64,000 nt of DNA from an uncultured Acetatifactor sp. (lineage in GTDB: Bacteria; Bacillota; Clostridia; Lachnospirales; Lachnospiraceae): positions 4,637 to 68,636 of the forward strand of contig CAJUGL010000010.1 in assembly GCA_910586515.1 (NCBI GenBank), read 5' to 3'. Position numbers and translations under genes: made by a program. The notes below the pieces were generated by a model. The model was not told where the DNA came from and made no database searches. It worked only from the letters and a program-made list of their open reading frames with translations. This document shows positions 17,097-25,237 of the stretch, piece after piece (positions within the stretch are counted from its first letter, which is position 1; every line of letters starts with the position of its first letter).

Positions 17097-18371
17097 TTAG
17101 TGACTGCTCTCATACTCCTGCACCATGCGGATGATGTCCCGGTTGTACCTCTGCCAGTTGGTGTCAAAGGTCTCCAGGAAGCCGTTCACATCCTTCTCAA
17201 TGAGGAAGGTCTGAAGCAGGGCGTCCACGGACATTTCCGAAGGATAATAATGGTCCTGGTAGTCGGTCATATTGCCGGATTGGATGAACTCCAACATGCC
17301 GTCCAACATGGAAGCCAGTCTGAAATCCCCGTTTTTGCAGGGAACCGCATTCTGGTCATCAATGTATTTCTGAATGTTCTCATCCTCATACAGGAAATTC
17401 AGCACCTCGTAGGCGGCTTCCTTATTTTCACAGCCGTCCATAACGCAGAATCCCAGGTCAATGCCGGAGTTCAGGGTTCTGTCTTCGCTGCTGTCCCCTG
17501 CAGGCATTACAAAGGAATCAATGTTCAGGTCCGGATTCACGGAGAGAATCTGGGGTGTGGCATAGCTTCCGATAGGATACATGGCTGATTCCCCTCTGGC
17601 AAAAGCGGTACAGGCATCATTATACCCGTAGGCAAAGGGGTCCTCCGGCCCATAGGGCAGCAGATCCATGTACTTTTCCGCCAACTCTCTGTACTGATCG
17701 GTAAACGTGGTCTGGCCCCTGTTCACCTGTTTTGCCGTATCCGAGGGCGCCAGCTCCACTGCCATTGCGTTCCAGGGCGCCAGACAGGTCCAGATATCCT
17801 TGAAACCGAAGTAGAAGGGCAGGATGCCTTCCTCCTTGATTGCATCACAGAGCTGTAACATTTCGCTCCAGGTTTCCGGAATCTGCCAGCCGTGCTCCGC
17901 AAACATGTCTCTGTTGTAGAGAATACCCGCCGCGTTGGCCACATAGGGTACGATGTAGGTTCCCTCCGTGGGAATCAGCTCCAGGGACTCCGCAATCTCC
18001 AGATAACCCTGGTTTATGTCCTTCATTCCTTCATAGTCTGCCACATTTTCCAGAATCTGCGCATCCACAAAGTAGGAATAGTTGATGTCTCCTCCGATTC
18101 CGATAATGTCCGGATAATCCTCCCGGATAAATCTGGTCTTCAGGATGGTCATGGCATCGTTAGGGGAGCTGATGGTCAGGTGGATGTTGTCGTGGGTGGC
18201 ATTGAATTCCTCTTCCACTGTCTTGAAATAGTTCGCAGCTTCGGGTTTATACTGTACGATCTCGATCTCTACCTTGCCGTCAGCCGAACTGTTCCCACAT
18301 CCCTGGACGCTCAATGCCGCCGCTGCGCAGCATAGCGCCGTCCCCAGATATTTTGCCCGTTTTCCTTTCAT
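17097..18371 (-). CDS. Sugar ABC transporter substrate-binding lipoprotein
   Basis: The 424-residue protein has a basic N-terminus, a hydrophobic stretch and a lipobox (LSVQGC), so it should be lipid-anchored outside the membrane. The mature part has family 1 extracellular solute-binding features such as IVQYKPEAANYFKTVEEEFN and an aromatic-rich substrate cleft. It probably captures alpha-galactosides (raffinose family), judged from the GH36 gene in the operon. The ATG at 18371 has GGAAGGAG upstream. It is the first gene of the operon, divergent from the AraC regulator. Confidence 0.92.
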   Translation of the reverse strand: MKGKRAKYLGTALCCAAAALSVQGCGNSSADGKVEIEIVQYKPEAANYFKTVEEEFNATHDNIHLTISSPNDAMTILKTRFIREDYPDIIGIGGDINYSYFVDAQILENVADYEGMKDINQGYLEIAESLELIPTEGTYIVPYVANAAGILYNRDMFAEHGWQIPETWSEMLQLCDAIKEEGILPFYFGFKDIWTCLAPWNAMAVELAPSDTAKQVNRGQTTFTDQYRELAEKYMDLLPYGPEDPFAYGYNDACTAFARGESAMYPIGSYATPQILSVNPDLNIDSFVMPAGDSSEDRTLNSGIDLGFCVMDGCENKEAAYEVLNFLYEDENIQKYIDDQNAVPCKNGDFRLASMLDGMLEFIQSGNMTDYQDHYYPSEMSVDALLQTFLIEKDVNGFLETFDTNWQRYNRDIIRMVQEYESSH

Positions 18372-18532
18372 GGCATTTTCTCCTTCCAATTTTAAGTGTC
18401 CTTCCAGTTGTTGGCATGCCGTTTGCTTTTCTGGATTTTGTTGGTAAAAATATCTTAACATACCTTTATGCTATGGAAAATAGCAGTGTTTTGTGATTTT
18501 TATACCATTATGCAGGGTTTTTACATTTTTAT

Positions 18533-18562
18533 TTGAAGTCAGACGGCATTTTGGTATATAAT
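18533..18562 (+). promoter_or_regulatory. Promoter of the araC-type regulator
   Basis: TTGAAG (18533-18538) and TATAAT (18557-18562) are separated by 18 bp in the divergent region shared with the transport operon. No clear promoter for the opposite strand was recognised, consistent with AraC-dependent activation there. Confidence 0.55.
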
Positions 18563-18634
18563 ACTTTCGGACTCGTAATACACTTCTTTTGGCAAATACT
18601 TTCAACCATGCATAGAAACCAGGGGGAACCGCAG

Positions 18635-19507
18635 ATGAGCGAAGTGATTTTTTCCGTATTTCCGAGTGAAAATTTTGTTGACCTGGGACTGTACCAGTTT
18701 GGATGGGAGCAGTGTGACCCGGCCCATTCCTTCGGCCCGGCCGCCAGAAACCATTATCTGTTCCACTTCTGCCTGTCCGGCACCGGAAAACTCATCGCGG
18801 ACAACGGAAAAGGGACTGATTTGACCCACCAAGTCAAAAGCGGCCAGGGCTTCCTGTTATTTCCCAAACAGATTTGTACCTACATTGCGGACCGGGAACT
18901 GCCCTGGGAGTACGTGTGGCTGGAATTTGACGGCCTGCGGGCCAAGGAATGTGTGGAAATGGCAGGCTTAAGCCAGGAAAATCCCGTCTACAAAGCCCGC
19001 TATAAAGATATTTGTGAAAAAATGAAGGAAGAAATGCTGTATATCGTCAACAACAGGGAGGAATCCCCCCTTCACCTCATCGGCCATCTCTATCTGTTCA
19101 TGGACGGCCTGGTGCGCTCTTCCACCTCCGCCCAGATCGGAAAGGGAAACCGCCTGCGGGATTTCTACATTAAAGAATCCATCGCCTTTATCGAGGAGAA
19201 TTTCCAGAACGACATCTCCGTGGAGGATATCGCTGCAGCCTGCGGGCTGAACCGGAGTTATTTCGGAAAAATATTTCATGAAAATATGGGAAAGACGCCC
19301 CAGGAATTCCTGATCTCCTACCGGATGACCAAGGCCACGGAGCTTTTGAAACTGACGGAGCTGTCCATTGCGGACATCGGAAATGTGGTGGGGTATCCCA
19401 ACCAGCTGCACTTTTCCAGGGCTTTCAAGAATGTATATCAGGTGTCCCCCAGGCAGTGGCGCATAGAACACGGGGGCGGGAAGCCAGGGACAAAAGATCA
19501 TGTATGA
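18635..19507 (+). CDS. AraC family transcriptional regulator of the alpha-galactoside operon
   Basis: The 290-residue protein has an N-terminal cupin-like sensing domain (residues 1-160, including FHFCLSGTGKLIADN and GFLLFPKQICTYIAD). A C-terminal pair of helix-turn-helix motifs follows (SVEDIAAACGLNRSYFGKIF, then SIADIGNVVGYPNQLHFSRAF and SPRQWR). This is the RafR/MsmR type that activates galactoside operons. The ATG at 18635 has GGGGGA eight bases upstream. Its divergent placement next to the binding-protein gene supports local control. Confidence 0.92.
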   Translation: MSEVIFSVFPSENFVDLGLYQFGWEQCDPAHSFGPAARNHYLFHFCLSGTGKLIADNGKGTDLTHQVKSGQGFLLFPKQICTYIADRELPWEYVWLEFDGLRAKECVEMAGLSQENPVYKARYKDICEKMKEEMLYIVNNREESPLHLIGHLYLFMDGLVRSSTSAQIGKGNRLRDFYIKESIAFIEENFQNDISVEDIAAACGLNRSYFGKIFHENMGKTPQEFLISYRMTKATELLKLTELSIADIGNVVGYPNQLHFSRAFKNVYQVSPRQWRIEHGGGKPGTKDHV

Positions 19508-19534
19508 CCTGTCTGCATGCGGATACATGATCTT
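19494..19534. repeat. 12-bp inverted repeat between convergent genes
   Basis: AAGATCATGTAT and ATACATGATCTT pair perfectly across a 17-base loop that holds the araC-type stop codon. There are no T-tracts, but its position between convergent genes suggests a bidirectional transcription barrier or mRNA end stabiliser. Confidence 0.5.
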
Positions 19535-19567
19535 GAGTCCTGCTTCAATGCGGCCAGATTGATTCCG

Positions 19568-20431
19568 TTATTTCGTCCAATTCTCAAACCGGAACCCGGG
19601 GTCCAGCTGAGACGCCGCTTTCTCCGCCAGAGTCCTGCTGTCCATGCCCTCTTCCGACCCAAATTGTTCCAACGCAAGCTCCTGTTCCAGCAGCTGAATG
19701 ATTTGAATCAGCGGATTTACCGCATAGCCAAAGTCTTTGATGAGGTGAACCAGAACCTGACGCAGCCTGGAATAGGAGATCACTTCCGGAACGATTCCCT
19801 CCAACACATAGGGATATTCCTCTCTGAGATTTTCCAACATATAGTAGACACATTGGTTATTCAGCACCTGGTCTATCCTCTGAAAGATTATCTCTTTTAA
19901 TTTTCCCAGCATATAAATCAGGCCCTCAGGATATGTCCCCTCCCATATCTCTTTGTACACGGAGACGCCGTTGATACAGATTTCATACTGAGACGGCTCC
20001 AGACCCGACTGGTCCCGCAGCCGAATGGGCGGAATGATCACACCCCAATCCTTTGCAATCTGCTGACGCAGTTGTATCATGTGGGGATATTCCTGTTTCA
20101 CTTCCTCCATAAAAAGAGGGGTCAGCTTCACGTCGAATTGCAGGATAATCACCTCGTGAAGCAGAAATCTGTTGATTTCCTGCTTCCGAAACACGTTTTC
20201 CTGGCCTGGCAGGTTGTGCTTCCCGGGTTCATGCTGCAGCAGATAGTCCAGTGAGCAGTCCAGCACCTCCGCAATGCCGCTTAAAACTTCTATGTCGGGA
20301 TAACTGTTTCCCCTTTCGTACTTGGATACTGCCTGCTCCGTGACGCCCAGAAAACCTGCCAGCTGCTTCTGGGTATAGCCCCGCTCCTGGCGGATTGCCT
20401 TTAAACGATTTCCGAATCCATCTAATGCCAT
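19568..20431 (-). CDS. XRE helix-turn-helix protein fused to a FlhA-like cytoplasmic domain
   Basis: Residues 1-65 of this 287-residue protein are a clear XRE domain (NRLKAIRQERGYTQKQLAGFL, EQAVSKYERGNSYPDIEVL). Residues about 95-255 resemble the cytoplasmic part of FlhA/FHIPEP export proteins. VIIPPIRLRDQSGLEPSQY matches the GFVVPPVRIRDN-type motif, INGVSVYKE matches the following KGVEVA strand, and a helical stretch around LENLREEYPYVLEGIVP and SYSRLRQVLVHLI matches the LLD-LKEEYP-LVEE-VP region of FlhA. No membrane segments, flagellar or type III genes occur in the window. A DNA-binding regulator using a borrowed chaperone-docking domain is an inference. The ATG at 20431 has AAGGAGG seven bases upstream. 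Confidence 0.8.
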   Translation of the reverse strand: MALDGFGNRLKAIRQERGYTQKQLAGFLGVTEQAVSKYERGNSYPDIEVLSGIAEVLDCSLDYLLQHEPGKHNLPGQENVFRKQEINRFLLHEVIILQFDVKLTPLFMEEVKQEYPHMIQLRQQIAKDWGVIIPPIRLRDQSGLEPSQYEICINGVSVYKEIWEGTYPEGLIYMLGKLKEIIFQRIDQVLNNQCVYYMLENLREEYPYVLEGIVPEVISYSRLRQVLVHLIKDFGYAVNPLIQIIQLLEQELALEQFGSEEGMDSRTLAEKAASQLDPGFRFENWTK

Positions 20432-20625
20432 AATCATACCTCCTTATTAAGTTTCCGCATCTGTCTTAAATTAGTTACTGCCATTTTCCAGCTGGATTAT
20501 GTGTATGACATAATTATTATAAGGGATTTTGCCCCGAAAAAACAACCAACTATATAGCCCGTTTTCTCCTCAACCACAGGTTGTATAACAAATACCGAAT
20601 TTATTCCCATTTTGAAAATATCCCA

Positions 20626-20654
20626 TTGAAACCCGGCCCGCAACGTGGTATCAT
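20626..20654 (+). promoter_or_regulatory. Promoter of the nitroreductase gene
   Basis: TTGAAA (20626-20631) and TATCAT (20649-20654) are 17 bp apart, with the start codon 34 bp beyond. The remaining 180 bp toward the XRE gene shows only AT-rich sequence. Confidence 0.55.
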
Positions 20655-20687
20655 AATAACGAAAATAACACGAGGAGGTTCCCTGAG

Positions 20688-21227
20688 ATGACAGCAAACG
20701 AATGTATCAAAGGACGCAGGAGTATCCGCAAATTTACAGATCAGCCCGTACCCCATGATCTGCTGGCCAGTATTGTGGAAACCGCTTCCTATGCCCCCAG
20801 CTGGAAGCACACGCAGATCGTCCGCTATATCGCCGTAGAGGGAGAAAAGAAGGCCGCCCTGGCCAAGTGCACTTCCCTTTTTCCCGGCAACGGCAAAATA
20901 ATGGACAACGCCCCCATGGTGGTAGCCGTCACCATGATCAAGGGACGCAGCGGCTACGAGAGGGACGGGTCTTTCTCCACGCCCAAGGGCGACAGATGGC
21001 AGATGTACGATGCCGGCGCAGCCGGTGAAGCTTTCTGCCTGGCTGCCCATGAACAGGGACTTGGCACCGTTATCATGGGGCTGTTTGACGAGGATGAGGC
21101 GTCAAAGCTGCTGGAGATCCCCCAGGAGAGGGAACTGGTGGCTTTAATTCCCATTGGCTATCCCGCCGAATCCCCCGCTGCCCCCAAACGTAAGGCTGTA
21201 GAAGAATTATTGTCCTATCAATCCTAA
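20688..21227 (+). CDS. Nitroreductase family flavoprotein
   Basis: The 179-residue protein has the nitroreductase N-terminus (ECIKGRRSIRKFTDQPV) with the FMN-phosphate-binding RRSIRKF motif. Its middle part (APSWKHTQ, NAPMVVAVT) and the C-terminal GLGTVIMGLF also fit. It probably reduces quinones, nitro compounds or similar acceptors with NAD(P)H. GAGGAGG lies upstream of the ATG. It is followed by a strong terminator before pyrB, so it is an independent gene. Confidence 0.9.
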   Translation: MTANECIKGRRSIRKFTDQPVPHDLLASIVETASYAPSWKHTQIVRYIAVEGEKKAALAKCTSLFPGNGKIMDNAPMVVAVTMIKGRSGYERDGSFSTPKGDRWQMYDAGAAGEAFCLAAHEQGLGTVIMGLFDEDEASKLLEIPQERELVALIPIGYPAESPAAPKRKAVEELLSYQS

Positions 21228-21230
21228 CCG

Positions 21231-21262
21231 GGAGTCGAAGAGTTTTCTCTTCGACTCCTTTT
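21231..21262 (+). terminator. Terminator between the nitroreductase gene and pyrB
   Basis: GGAGTCGAAGAG pairs perfectly with CTCTTCGACTCC around a TTTT loop and is followed by TTTT. No separate pyrB promoter was recognised between it and pyrB, so it could also act as a conditional attenuator. No PyrR-binding motif was seen. Confidence 0.8.
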
Positions 21263-21306
21263 CGGGTAAGCCCATATCAAACTCCATGAAGAAAAGAGGA
21301 AACAAG

Positions 21307-22221
21307 ATGAGACATCTAATGAGTCCGCTGGATTTCACCCCCGAAGAGCTGGATACGCTCTTCGACCTGGCAAACGATATAGAACACAATCCGGCAAAAT
21401 ACGCCCATGCCTGCGACGGAAGAATCCTGGCCACCTGCTTCTATGAGCCAAGCACCCGCACCAGGCTGAGTTTTGAGTCCGCCATGACCCGGCTGGGCGG
21501 TCAGGTCATCGGCTTCTCCGATGCGTCCTCCTCCTCCGCCTCCAAGGGCGAGAGCGTATCCGACACCATCCGCGTCATCTCCTGCTATGCGGATATCTGC
21601 GCCATGCGCCATCCCAAGGAAGGGGCGCCCATGGTAGCCGCGGAGAAATCCGACATCCCTGTCATCAACGCGGGAGACGGCGGACATCAGCACCCTACCC
21701 AGACACTCACCGATCTGCTGACCATCCGCAGCCTCAAGGGAAGACTGGGCGGCTTTACCATCGGTCTCTGCGGCGATCTGAAGTTCGGCCGCACCGTGCA
21801 CTCTCTGATCAACGCTCTTGTGCGCTACGATGACATCCGCTTCGTCTTCATCTCCCCCGAGGAGCTGAGAGTCCCCGATTACATTACCGATATGCTGAAA
21901 GAGCGGGGGATAGCTTATGAAGAAGTAATCCGTCTGGAGAACGTAATGCCCACGCTTGACCTGCTCTACATGACCAGGGTACAGAGAGAACGCTTCTTCA
22001 ACGAAGAGGACTATGTACGTTTAAAGGATTTCTACATTCTGAATTCCGATAAGATGCACCTGGCCCGGAAGGACATGCTGGTTCTCCACCCTCTCCCCAG
22101 GGTCAATGAAATATCCGTGGAAGTGGACAGCGACCCAAGAGCCGCCTATTTCAAGCAGGCTAAATACGGCGTCTATGTGCGGATGGCGCTTATCCTGACA
22201 TTACTATTTCAAAACGAGTAA
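21307..22221 (+). CDS. pyrB: Aspartate carbamoyltransferase catalytic subunit
   Basis: The 304-residue enzyme makes carbamoyl-aspartate in pyrimidine synthesis. The carbamoyl-phosphate site motif FYEPSTRTRLSFESAM is intact, as are the SKGES loop, the HPTQTLTDLLTI motif and the C-terminal HPLPRVNEI. The ATG at 21307 has GAGGAA upstream and gives the normal N-terminus. pyrI follows after an unusual 229-bp gap packed with repeats, and the first repeat overlaps the pyrB stop codon. Confidence 0.97.
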   Translation: MRHLMSPLDFTPEELDTLFDLANDIEHNPAKYAHACDGRILATCFYEPSTRTRLSFESAMTRLGGQVIGFSDASSSSASKGESVSDTIRVISCYADICAMRHPKEGAPMVAAEKSDIPVINAGDGGHQHPTQTLTDLLTIRSLKGRLGGFTIGLCGDLKFGRTVHSLINALVRYDDIRFVFISPEELRVPDYITDMLKERGIAYEEVIRLENVMPTLDLLYMTRVQRERFFNEEDYVRLKDFYILNSDKMHLARKDMLVLHPLPRVNEISVEVDSDPRAAYFKQAKYGVYVRMALILTLLFQNE

Positions 22222-22249
22222 CAGTTCAGACAGGGCGCTGAACTGTTAC
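22218..22249. repeat. 32-bp palindromic repeat at the pyrB stop
   Basis: GTAACAGTTCAG and CTGAACTGTTAC frame the centre ACAGGGCG. The first bases form the pyrB stop codon. It is the exact reverse complement of the 10435 copy. Confidence 0.75.
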
Positions 22250-22308
22250 GAGAATGCACACAAAACGCGAAAAGAATGCGTTTTGGCGCCCGCAAGTCTC
22301 GCAAAACT

Positions 22309-22387
22309 GCACAGAACGCAAATTGCACAGAACGCAAATTGCACAGAACGCAAATTGCACAGAACGCAAATTGCACAGAACGCAATT
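22309..22387. repeat. Five tandem copies of a 16-bp unit between pyrB and pyrI
   Basis: The unit GCACAGAACGCAAATT is repeated four times exactly (22309-22372), followed by a fifth copy one A shorter. The array is inserted between TCTCGCAAAACT and TTTTGACTTCGCG, sequences that sit near each other in the related element at 26910. Confidence 0.9.
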
Positions 22388-22399
22388 TTGACTTCGCGA

Positions 22400-22421
22400 G
22401 AGGGGCTGTCTGAACTGTTAC
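22400..22421. repeat. Terminal half of the palindromic repeat family, upstream of pyrI
   Basis: GAGGGGCTGTCTGAACTGTTAC is the reverse complement, with one mismatch, of the half repeat at 36113. With the 22218 copy it encloses the 16-bp array, giving an element of about 200 bp with inverted ends. Confidence 0.65.
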
Positions 22422-22450
22422 CAAAACGAAACAAGAAAGGAATCATTGCC

Positions 22451-22873
22451 ATGCTGAATGTAGGAAAAATCGAAGAGGGCTTCGTGCTTGACCACATCAA
22501 AGCCGGAAAAAGCCTGGATATCTACGAACATCTGCAGCTCCACAAGCTGGACTGCACCGTAGCCATTATCAAAAATGCCAGGAGCAATAAACTGGGAAAA
22601 AAGGATATCCTGAAAGTGGAATGCGATCTGGATATGCTGGATTTGGATGTGCTGGCGTTCATTGACCATAATATCACCATCAACGTGATCAAGAACGGAA
22701 AAATTGTGGAAAAAAAGGAGCTGTCCCTGCCCTCTAAAATCAGAAATGTCATCCGCTGCCACAATCCCAGATGCATCACTTCCATCGAGCAGGAACTGCC
22801 CCATATCTTCTATCTGGCCGATGCCCAGAAAGAGGTCTACCGCTGTAAATACTGCGAAGAGAAATACAAATAA
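22451..22873 (+). CDS. pyrI: Aspartate carbamoyltransferase regulatory subunit
   Basis: The 140-residue protein binds nucleotide effectors and tunes the PyrB catalytic trimers. It starts MLNVGKIEEGFVLDHIKAGKSLDIY, and the C-terminal zinc domain has four cysteines (CHNPRC and CKYC) as in known PyrI. The start at 22451 has AAAGGA upstream; longer frames read into the repeats. It follows pyrB in the same direction but is separated by the repeat element, which may lower or modulate pyrI expression. Confidence 0.96.
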   Translation: MLNVGKIEEGFVLDHIKAGKSLDIYEHLQLHKLDCTVAIIKNARSNKLGKKDILKVECDLDMLDLDVLAFIDHNITINVIKNGKIVEKKELSLPSKIRNVIRCHNPRCITSIEQELPHIFYLADAQKEVYRCKYCEEKYK

Positions 22874-22879
22874 ACAAAC

Positions 22880-23710
22880 CTAATGCCGTCCTCCGTAGAG
22901 CAGTTCTTTCAGCCTGTGATAGGCTCCCGAAAATGCGCTGCTCTCCGCCAGGACCCGCCGCAGGGGAGCCAGGGTGCAGGCCATGATAAACCGATACCGA
23001 AAAAGCTCTCCCCTGCCCATATAGCTGCGGGTAATCTGTCTGTGTTCCTCTCTGTCTCCGGCCCTGTTCTCCCGGCTCTCCGAGAATCCCCCTCCCTCAT
23101 AGGAGGCCACCGGAAATCCCATGTGCCGCATCCTGGCTCGGGCCCGGTAGAAGCACCAGAGAAAATGATCGTAATCCGCCCTGATTCTATACTGTAAATC
23201 ATACTTTTTTTCCGCAAAAAGCGATCTGCTGTAAAAGCAGGACTGATGGCAGGGAATGTTCCTGTAGCAGGTAAATCCTGTAACCGCCGGAGCGGAAGCG
23301 ATGACCACGCCGTTCTTCGGGCTGTAGGTATCCCCGTAGAGCACCAGCCGATTCATGTCCGTTCCCGCCCGCTCTTCCTCAGCCAGCACATCCAGTGTCC
23401 GCTCCAGCACCCGATCATCCCAAAATATATCCCCGCAGTTCAAGAACAGAAGAAACTCGCCTCCGGCCCGCTCCACGGCTCTGTTCATGGCGTCATATAT
23501 GCCGGCATCCTTCTCCGAGACGATCTGCACCCGCTCTCTTCCCGGCATCTGCTCGTGGGTCTCCAGCCAGCGCTCCAATGCGCCGTCCCTGCTGCCCCCG
23601 TCCTGCAGAACCACCTCCGCGTCCTTACAGCTCTGTCCCAGAACGCTGTCCAGCGTAGCCTCCAGTTTTTCTCCCGGATTCAAAGCCACTGTGATGATTG
23701 AAAATTTCAT
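22880..23710 (-). CDS. Family 2 glycosyltransferase
   Basis: The 276-residue protein has the GT2 start MKFSIITVALNPGEKLEATLDSV, the nucleotide-site aspartates (EVVLQDGGSRDGALE) and EKDAGIYDAMNRAVERAGGEFL, which includes the acidic metal-binding region. It resembles WcaA-like transferases that add one sugar to a cell-surface glycan. The ATG at 23710 has GGGAGG just upstream. It lies 27 bp after the HAD-CPBP gene, probably in the same transcript as greA. The acceptor is unknown. Confidence 0.9.
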   Translation of the reverse strand: MKFSIITVALNPGEKLEATLDSVLGQSCKDAEVVLQDGGSRDGALERWLETHEQMPGRERVQIVSEKDAGIYDAMNRAVERAGGEFLLFLNCGDIFWDDRVLERTLDVLAEEERAGTDMNRLVLYGDTYSPKNGVVIASAPAVTGFTCYRNIPCHQSCFYSRSLFAEKKYDLQYRIRADYDHFLWCFYRARARMRHMGFPVASYEGGGFSESRENRAGDREEHRQITRSYMGRGELFRYRFIMACTLAPLRRVLAESSAFSGAYHRLKELLYGGRH

Positions 23711-23737
23711 GGCACCTCCCTGCCCCGGCAGCATTTT

Positions 23738-25237
23738 TCAGAAAATCTTCTTCTCTTTATGCAAAAGCAGCGCGCCGCCTGCACCCAAAGCAAGACAGAC
23801 CGCACATACCGGCCAGTTGACCAGAACAGTCATTCCTCCCACATTCCCCAGAATATACGCGATCACATTGGCCGCCATATGTATGGCCACGGGAATGCGG
23901 AAGTCGCCGAAATATTCATAGGCATAGACCATCAAATAGCCCAGGATAACCGCATATATCCCCTGCACCGAATTGCCGTGGTACAGGCCGAAAAACACGG
24001 CGGATACCAGCATGGCAGAAGGCAGTTTCATATATCGTCTCACACAGTTGTAGATGGTTCCCCTAAACAGCAGCTCCTCAGCCACAGGCGTAATAATGCC
24101 GTAACAGATCAGTCCCAGCGGCAGCCAGGCCGAATACTGCTGCTCCGCCACCGACTGGTAGGCCTCTGAACGTTCTATTGCCCCCACAAGTTCCAGCAGC
24201 AGATTCAGTCCCAGGACCAGCCCCACCGTGGCCATTCCCAGAAACCCGTAGCTTCTGCCCGGTTCCGCCTTTATGTGAAGCAGCTTCATGTCTTCTTCCG
24301 TCTTCCGCAGCATCTTCCTGGCAATCTTGAGAATGGATGCCGCTCCGGCCACATACCCCAGAGTGGAGATCAGCAGGGAAATGTTTCCGGTCATGGCCAC
24401 AGGTTCCCCTGCCTCATTGCGGATAAACAGAAAATCTGCCCCGCTTATGCTGTTTCCCAGCGAGGCGCAGGCTACCACCAAAAGGTAGGTGACCATATTC
24501 CTGACCAGCAAAAACATCAGAAAGGGCAGCATCATCTGCCATATCCGCTGAGACATGGTCAGCTTCTCTGTCCCTTCCGTCCCCCGCAGCAGAAAGCGCC
24601 GCAGCTCTTCCACGGAACGGACAATATAATCGGCCCTGGCTTCCTTTAATTCCTCCATATCCCCATAGCCATAGGTGACGCCTACACTCTCCAGTCCCAC
24701 AGCCCTGGCGCCCTCCACGTCATAGCAGCGGTCCCCGATCATGTATACCTTGCTTTTCTCTATGGGCCAGTTGCCGAACAGCTGCCTGAGCGCTTCCTGA
24801 ATAACCTCTTCCTTTCTGGTTCTGGTGCCGTCCATCTCGCTGCCCACGATCACTTTAAAATACTTCGCAATCTTGAAATGTTCCAGAATACGCCGCACAT
24901 ACTCAGTGGGTTTGCTGGAGGCCACGGCCATGAACATCCCCTTGCCGTTCAGGGCGTTCAGCATCTCCGGAATGCCCTCATAGAGCCTGTTCTCAAAGAT
25001 ACCAGTGTCCCGGAAACGCTCCCTGTATTTCTCCACGGCCTCCTGGGCCTGAGCTTCGTCCATCTGATAATACTTCATAAAGCTGTCTTTGAGAGGAGGC
25101 CCGATAAACGGCTCCAGTTTATCCAGGTCCGGCTCCTGGATTCCGAAAGACGCCAGGGCATACTGCACGCAGGTGCATATCCCCTCCTTGGAATCCGTCA
25201 AAGTTCCGTCCAAATCGAATAACAGATAATTTTTCAT
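23738..25237 (-). CDS. HAD phosphatase fused to a CPBP intramembrane protease
   Basis: Residues 1-215 form a phosphoglycolate-phosphatase-type HAD domain with the catalytic LFDLDGTLTDS, the SSKPT motif II and GDRCYDVEGA. From about residue 228 the protein becomes membranous with roughly eight segments. It carries the CPBP/Abi protease motifs EELLFRG (Glu387, Glu388, Arg392), His420 in FGLYHG and His453. The frame is continuous, with no internal start obviously better placed, so this appears to be a true fusion. CPBP proteins process prenylated or membrane peptides or act in immunity; a HAD partner is unusual. The start abuts the greA stop, with AGGAG eight bases upstream. Confidence 0.88.
   Translation of the reverse strand: MKNYLLFDLDGTLTDSKEGICTCVQYALASFGIQEPDLDKLEPFIGPPLKDSFMKYYQMDEAQAQEAVEKYRERFRDTGIFENRLYEGIPEMLNALNGKGMFMAVASSKPTEYVRRILEHFKIAKYFKVIVGSEMDGTRTRKEEVIQEALRQLFGNWPIEKSKVYMIGDRCYDVEGARAVGLESVGVTYGYGDMEELKEARADYIVRSVEELRRFLLRGTEGTEKLTMSQRIWQMMLPFLMFLLVRNMVTYLLVVACASLGNSISGADFLFIRNEAGEPVAMTGNISLLISTLGYVAGAASILKIARKMLRKTEEDMKLLHIKAEPGRSYGFLGMATVGLVLGLNLLLELVGAIERSEAYQSVAEQQYSAWLPLGLICYGIITPVAEELLFRGTIYNCVRRYMKLPSAMLVSAVFFGLYHGNSVQGIYAVILGYLMVYAYEYFGDFRIPVAIHMAANVIAYILGNVGGMTVLVNWPVCAVCLALGAGGALLLHKEKKIF

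Noticed and set aside
22283..22450. N-terminal extension of pyrI through the 16-bp repeats
   Set aside because: Repeat-encoded residues are absent from PyrI proteins, and a proper start with AAAGGA lies at 22451.
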